Origin: Brevibacterium permense
GTDB taxonomy: Bacteria > Actinomycetota > Actinomycetes > Actinomycetales > Brevibacteriaceae
DNA length: 64,000 nt
Direction of reading: 5' to 3'
Assembly: GCF_025506275.1 (NCBI RefSeq)
Contig: NZ_QYCP01000086.1
Span: forward strand, 1 to 64,000
Below the pieces are notes generated by a model. That model was not told the origin of the DNA. It was given only the letters and a program-made list of their open reading frames with translations, and searched no databases. Both the position numbers and the translations under genes were made by a program. Below are positions 62,438-64,000 of this stretch, piece after piece. Numbering within the stretch: the first letter of the stretch is position 1; every line of letters begins with the position of its first letter.

Positions 62438-64000
62438 TCAGAAGAACTTCACAGAGCTGATTGTGGCCTTATAGCCGCCGTCGGTCTGCGGCAGTTCAGT
62501 GACCCAGAGGATGAGTTTGTCCGTCTTGACCTCTTCATCGAACTCCACGGTGACGGCGCCGTCGGCATCGAAGACGCCTTCGCCGATGACCTTCGCGTCC
62601 TCGGGTTCGTCACCGTCACGGATCTCGAACTTGCCGCCGGAGTTCCCCGACGCCACCTTCACCTTGCTCATGGTGGTCTCGTCCTCGAACTCGAAGAGCA
62701 GACCGACACCGGATTTGAGATTGCCGAAGCTCGCCGAGTTGTACCGGTCCGTGTTCCAGGACCCTTCGGTCTTTGGAATGACGTTCTCGGTTTCACTGTC
62801 GTGTTCCGATCCGTCGCCTTCAGGGTCGAGGGATTCGACCGTCTTGATCTTCGGAGGATCGGCTTTCGGAGTCTCCTTCTCTTCCTTCTTCGTCGGCTTC
62901 TCGCTCGCTGCGGACGTCTCGGAGACTGGAGTGGACTCCTCATCCCCCGAGTTGAAGCCGATGATGACGATGCCCAGCACGATTGCGGCAACGACCGCGA
63001 GGCCGAGAACCAGCCACAGGAAGGGCTTCCGAGTGGCCGCTGGATCACGTTCGTCGGGACCTGCTCCACCCGAACCGCTGCCTGTACCGCCGGAAGCCGC
63101 GCCGCCGACAGCACCACCGGCGCTGGCACCTCCTGCCGTGGCCGAAGCAGCTGCGGGTGCGGAGCTCGAGGCTGATGAACCGGAGGACTTCGCTGCACCG
63201 CCCGCCGCGGCAGCACCGGCAACGGCTGCTGCCGCGGCACCTGCTGTCCCCGCAGCCTCGTTTCGGTTCTTCACAGACCCAGCCTGGGCTGCACCGGTCG
63301 AATCGCTGTGCTGTTGGCGCGGTTTCCCGGCCTTGCGCTCAGCAGGGCGCACAGATTCGGAGCCTTCAGCCGCCTCGGCGCGGGACTCACCACCGGTGTT
63401 CCGGTTGTCGACTGCACTGCGATCGTCAACGGAGTCCGGGGACAGCCGGCGCATCTCCTTCGGCGGTGCGGCAGCATTGGCTTCCTGCTGACGGGCAGTC
63501 GAACTCGCCTCGAAGGCGGCAAGCCGCCTTCGCGCTTCGTCTTCCTTGGCCTTCGCGATGCGCCGTTCGCGTTCATACTCGCGTCGCTGATGCTCGCGTT
63601 GCTGTTCATTGGTTTCGAACATGCCGCCGAGGAACCAGGAACCGTCGTCCTCGTCCTCGCCGTCCATGATCACGCGAGTATCGTTGTCATCACCTTCGTC
63701 GGCGTACTCGGGGACGATCTCAAGTGCCTGAGTGTCAGGGTCCGAATCGTCATCCCGGCTCATGATCGGGGTCGTGAGGTTCTCGTCGTATTCGTGCTCC
63801 GCGTACTCCGAATACTCCGAATACGTCTGCTCCGGCTGCCATTCCTCCCAGTCCTGAGCGGCGCTGTCGAGTTGTTCCTTCGCGATCGGGAAGCTCGAGG
63901 CCTCGCGCATCTGCATCCGATCGGCATACCGGCCCGTGGTGCTTCCGACCACTCCGGCGGCCAGTCCCCGCGTTCCCGGACGAGTGATTCCGATGCGCAC
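62438..64000 (-). CDS. C-terminal part of a membrane protein, possibly MurJ-type (5' beyond window)
   Basis: 520 residues visible, open to the window edge. Layout: acidic cytoplasmic region with SEYSEYAEHEYDEN, a coiled-coil-like basic stretch (QQREHQRREYERERRIAKAKED), a long Ala/Gly/Ser-rich linker, one membrane helix (LWLVLGLAVVAAIVLGIVII) and an extracytoplasmic beta-rich domain of about 130 residues ending ISSVKFF. In mycobacteria the gene upstream of trxB and sigM is MurJ, with a pseudokinase, one late helix and a discoidin-like ectodomain. The ectodomain here is compatible. The identity remains uncertain without the upstream part. Confidence 0.6.
   Translation of the reverse strand: MRIGITRPGTRGLAAGVVGSTTGRYADRMQMREASSFPIAKEQLDSAAQDWEEWQPEQTYSEYSEYAEHEYDENLTTPIMSRDDDSDPDTQALEIVPEYADEGDDNDTRVIMDGEDEDDGSWFLGGMFETNEQQREHQRREYERERRIAKAKEDEARRRLAAFEASSTARQQEANAAAPPKEMRRLSPDSVDDRSAVDNRNTGGESRAEAAEGSESVRPAERKAGKPRQQHSDSTGAAQAGSVKNRNEAAGTAGAAAAAVAGAAAAGGAAKSSGSSASSSAPAAASATAGGASAGGAVGGAASGGTGSGSGGAGPDERDPAATRKPFLWLVLGLAVVAAIVLGIVIIGFNSGDEESTPVSETSAASEKPTKKEEKETPKADPPKIKTVESLDPEGDGSEHDSETENVIPKTEGSWNTDRYNSASFGNLKSGVGLLFEFEDETTMSKVKVASGNSGGKFEIRDGDEPEDAKVIGEGVFDADGAVTVEFDEEVKTDKLILWVTELPQTDGGYKATISSVKFF

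Overview
The window is about 64 kb of high-GC actinobacterial chromosome centred on the replication origin. Gene order around dnaA, gyrase, the pknA/pknB cell-wall cluster and parAB/trxAB is that of Micrococcales. A Brevibacterium-like organism fits best, but that name is inference, not read from a marker gene. No rRNA operon, CRISPR array, insertion sequence or prophage was recognised.

Left part (1-16 kb). A tightly overlapping plus-strand operon encodes cell-wall growth control: FhaA (3' end only), FhaB, phosphatase PstP, RodA and PbpA, then kinases PknA and PknB. A minus-strand operon follows (class E sortase, a 55-residue membrane protein, PabA/TrpG amidotransferase), then crgA, a rhomboid protease, cyclophilin and a helical membrane protein. 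A dense DnaA-box cluster lies between crgA and the rhomboid gene, about 35 kb from oriC.

Accessory middle (15-39 kb). This holds argS with a coupled NimT/CynX transporter, a tricorn-type protease, a truncated DyP peroxidase, DUF488 and DinB-like proteins, three MFS transporters (one with its own TetR, one divergent from an HxlR regulator, one DHA2 type), a VOC protein and succinate-semialdehyde dehydrogenase. It also holds an MntR-like regulator coupled to a CaCA exchanger, a UvrA2-like ATPase, a GH114 lipoprotein and a broken secreted protein. Long perfect inverted repeats sit after several genes. Two sequence families are present twice each.

Origin region (38.9-53.8 kb). Minus strand: dnaA, dnaN, recF, dciA, gyrB, gyrA, a DUF3566 protein, tRNA-Ile, a DLW-39-type small protein and tRNA-Ala. 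Plus strand: rpmH, rnpA, yidD, yidC, jag and rsmG. Genes point away from the origin on both sides. DnaA boxes fill both the dnaN-dnaA and the dnaA-rpmH spacers.

Segregation and redox region (53.8-64 kb). parA and an unusually long parB are followed by a gene-free stretch of about 2.8 kb holding ten parS or parS-like sites; an eleventh lies in the end of parB. Then, on the minus strand, come a CwlM-like protein with degenerate amidase motifs, trxA, trxB and the C-terminal part of a membrane protein that I compare with MurJ. PknB/FhaA at the left edge and CwlM/MurJ-like genes at the right edge are known partners in actinobacterial peptidoglycan control, so the window carries both ends of that circuit around the origin.
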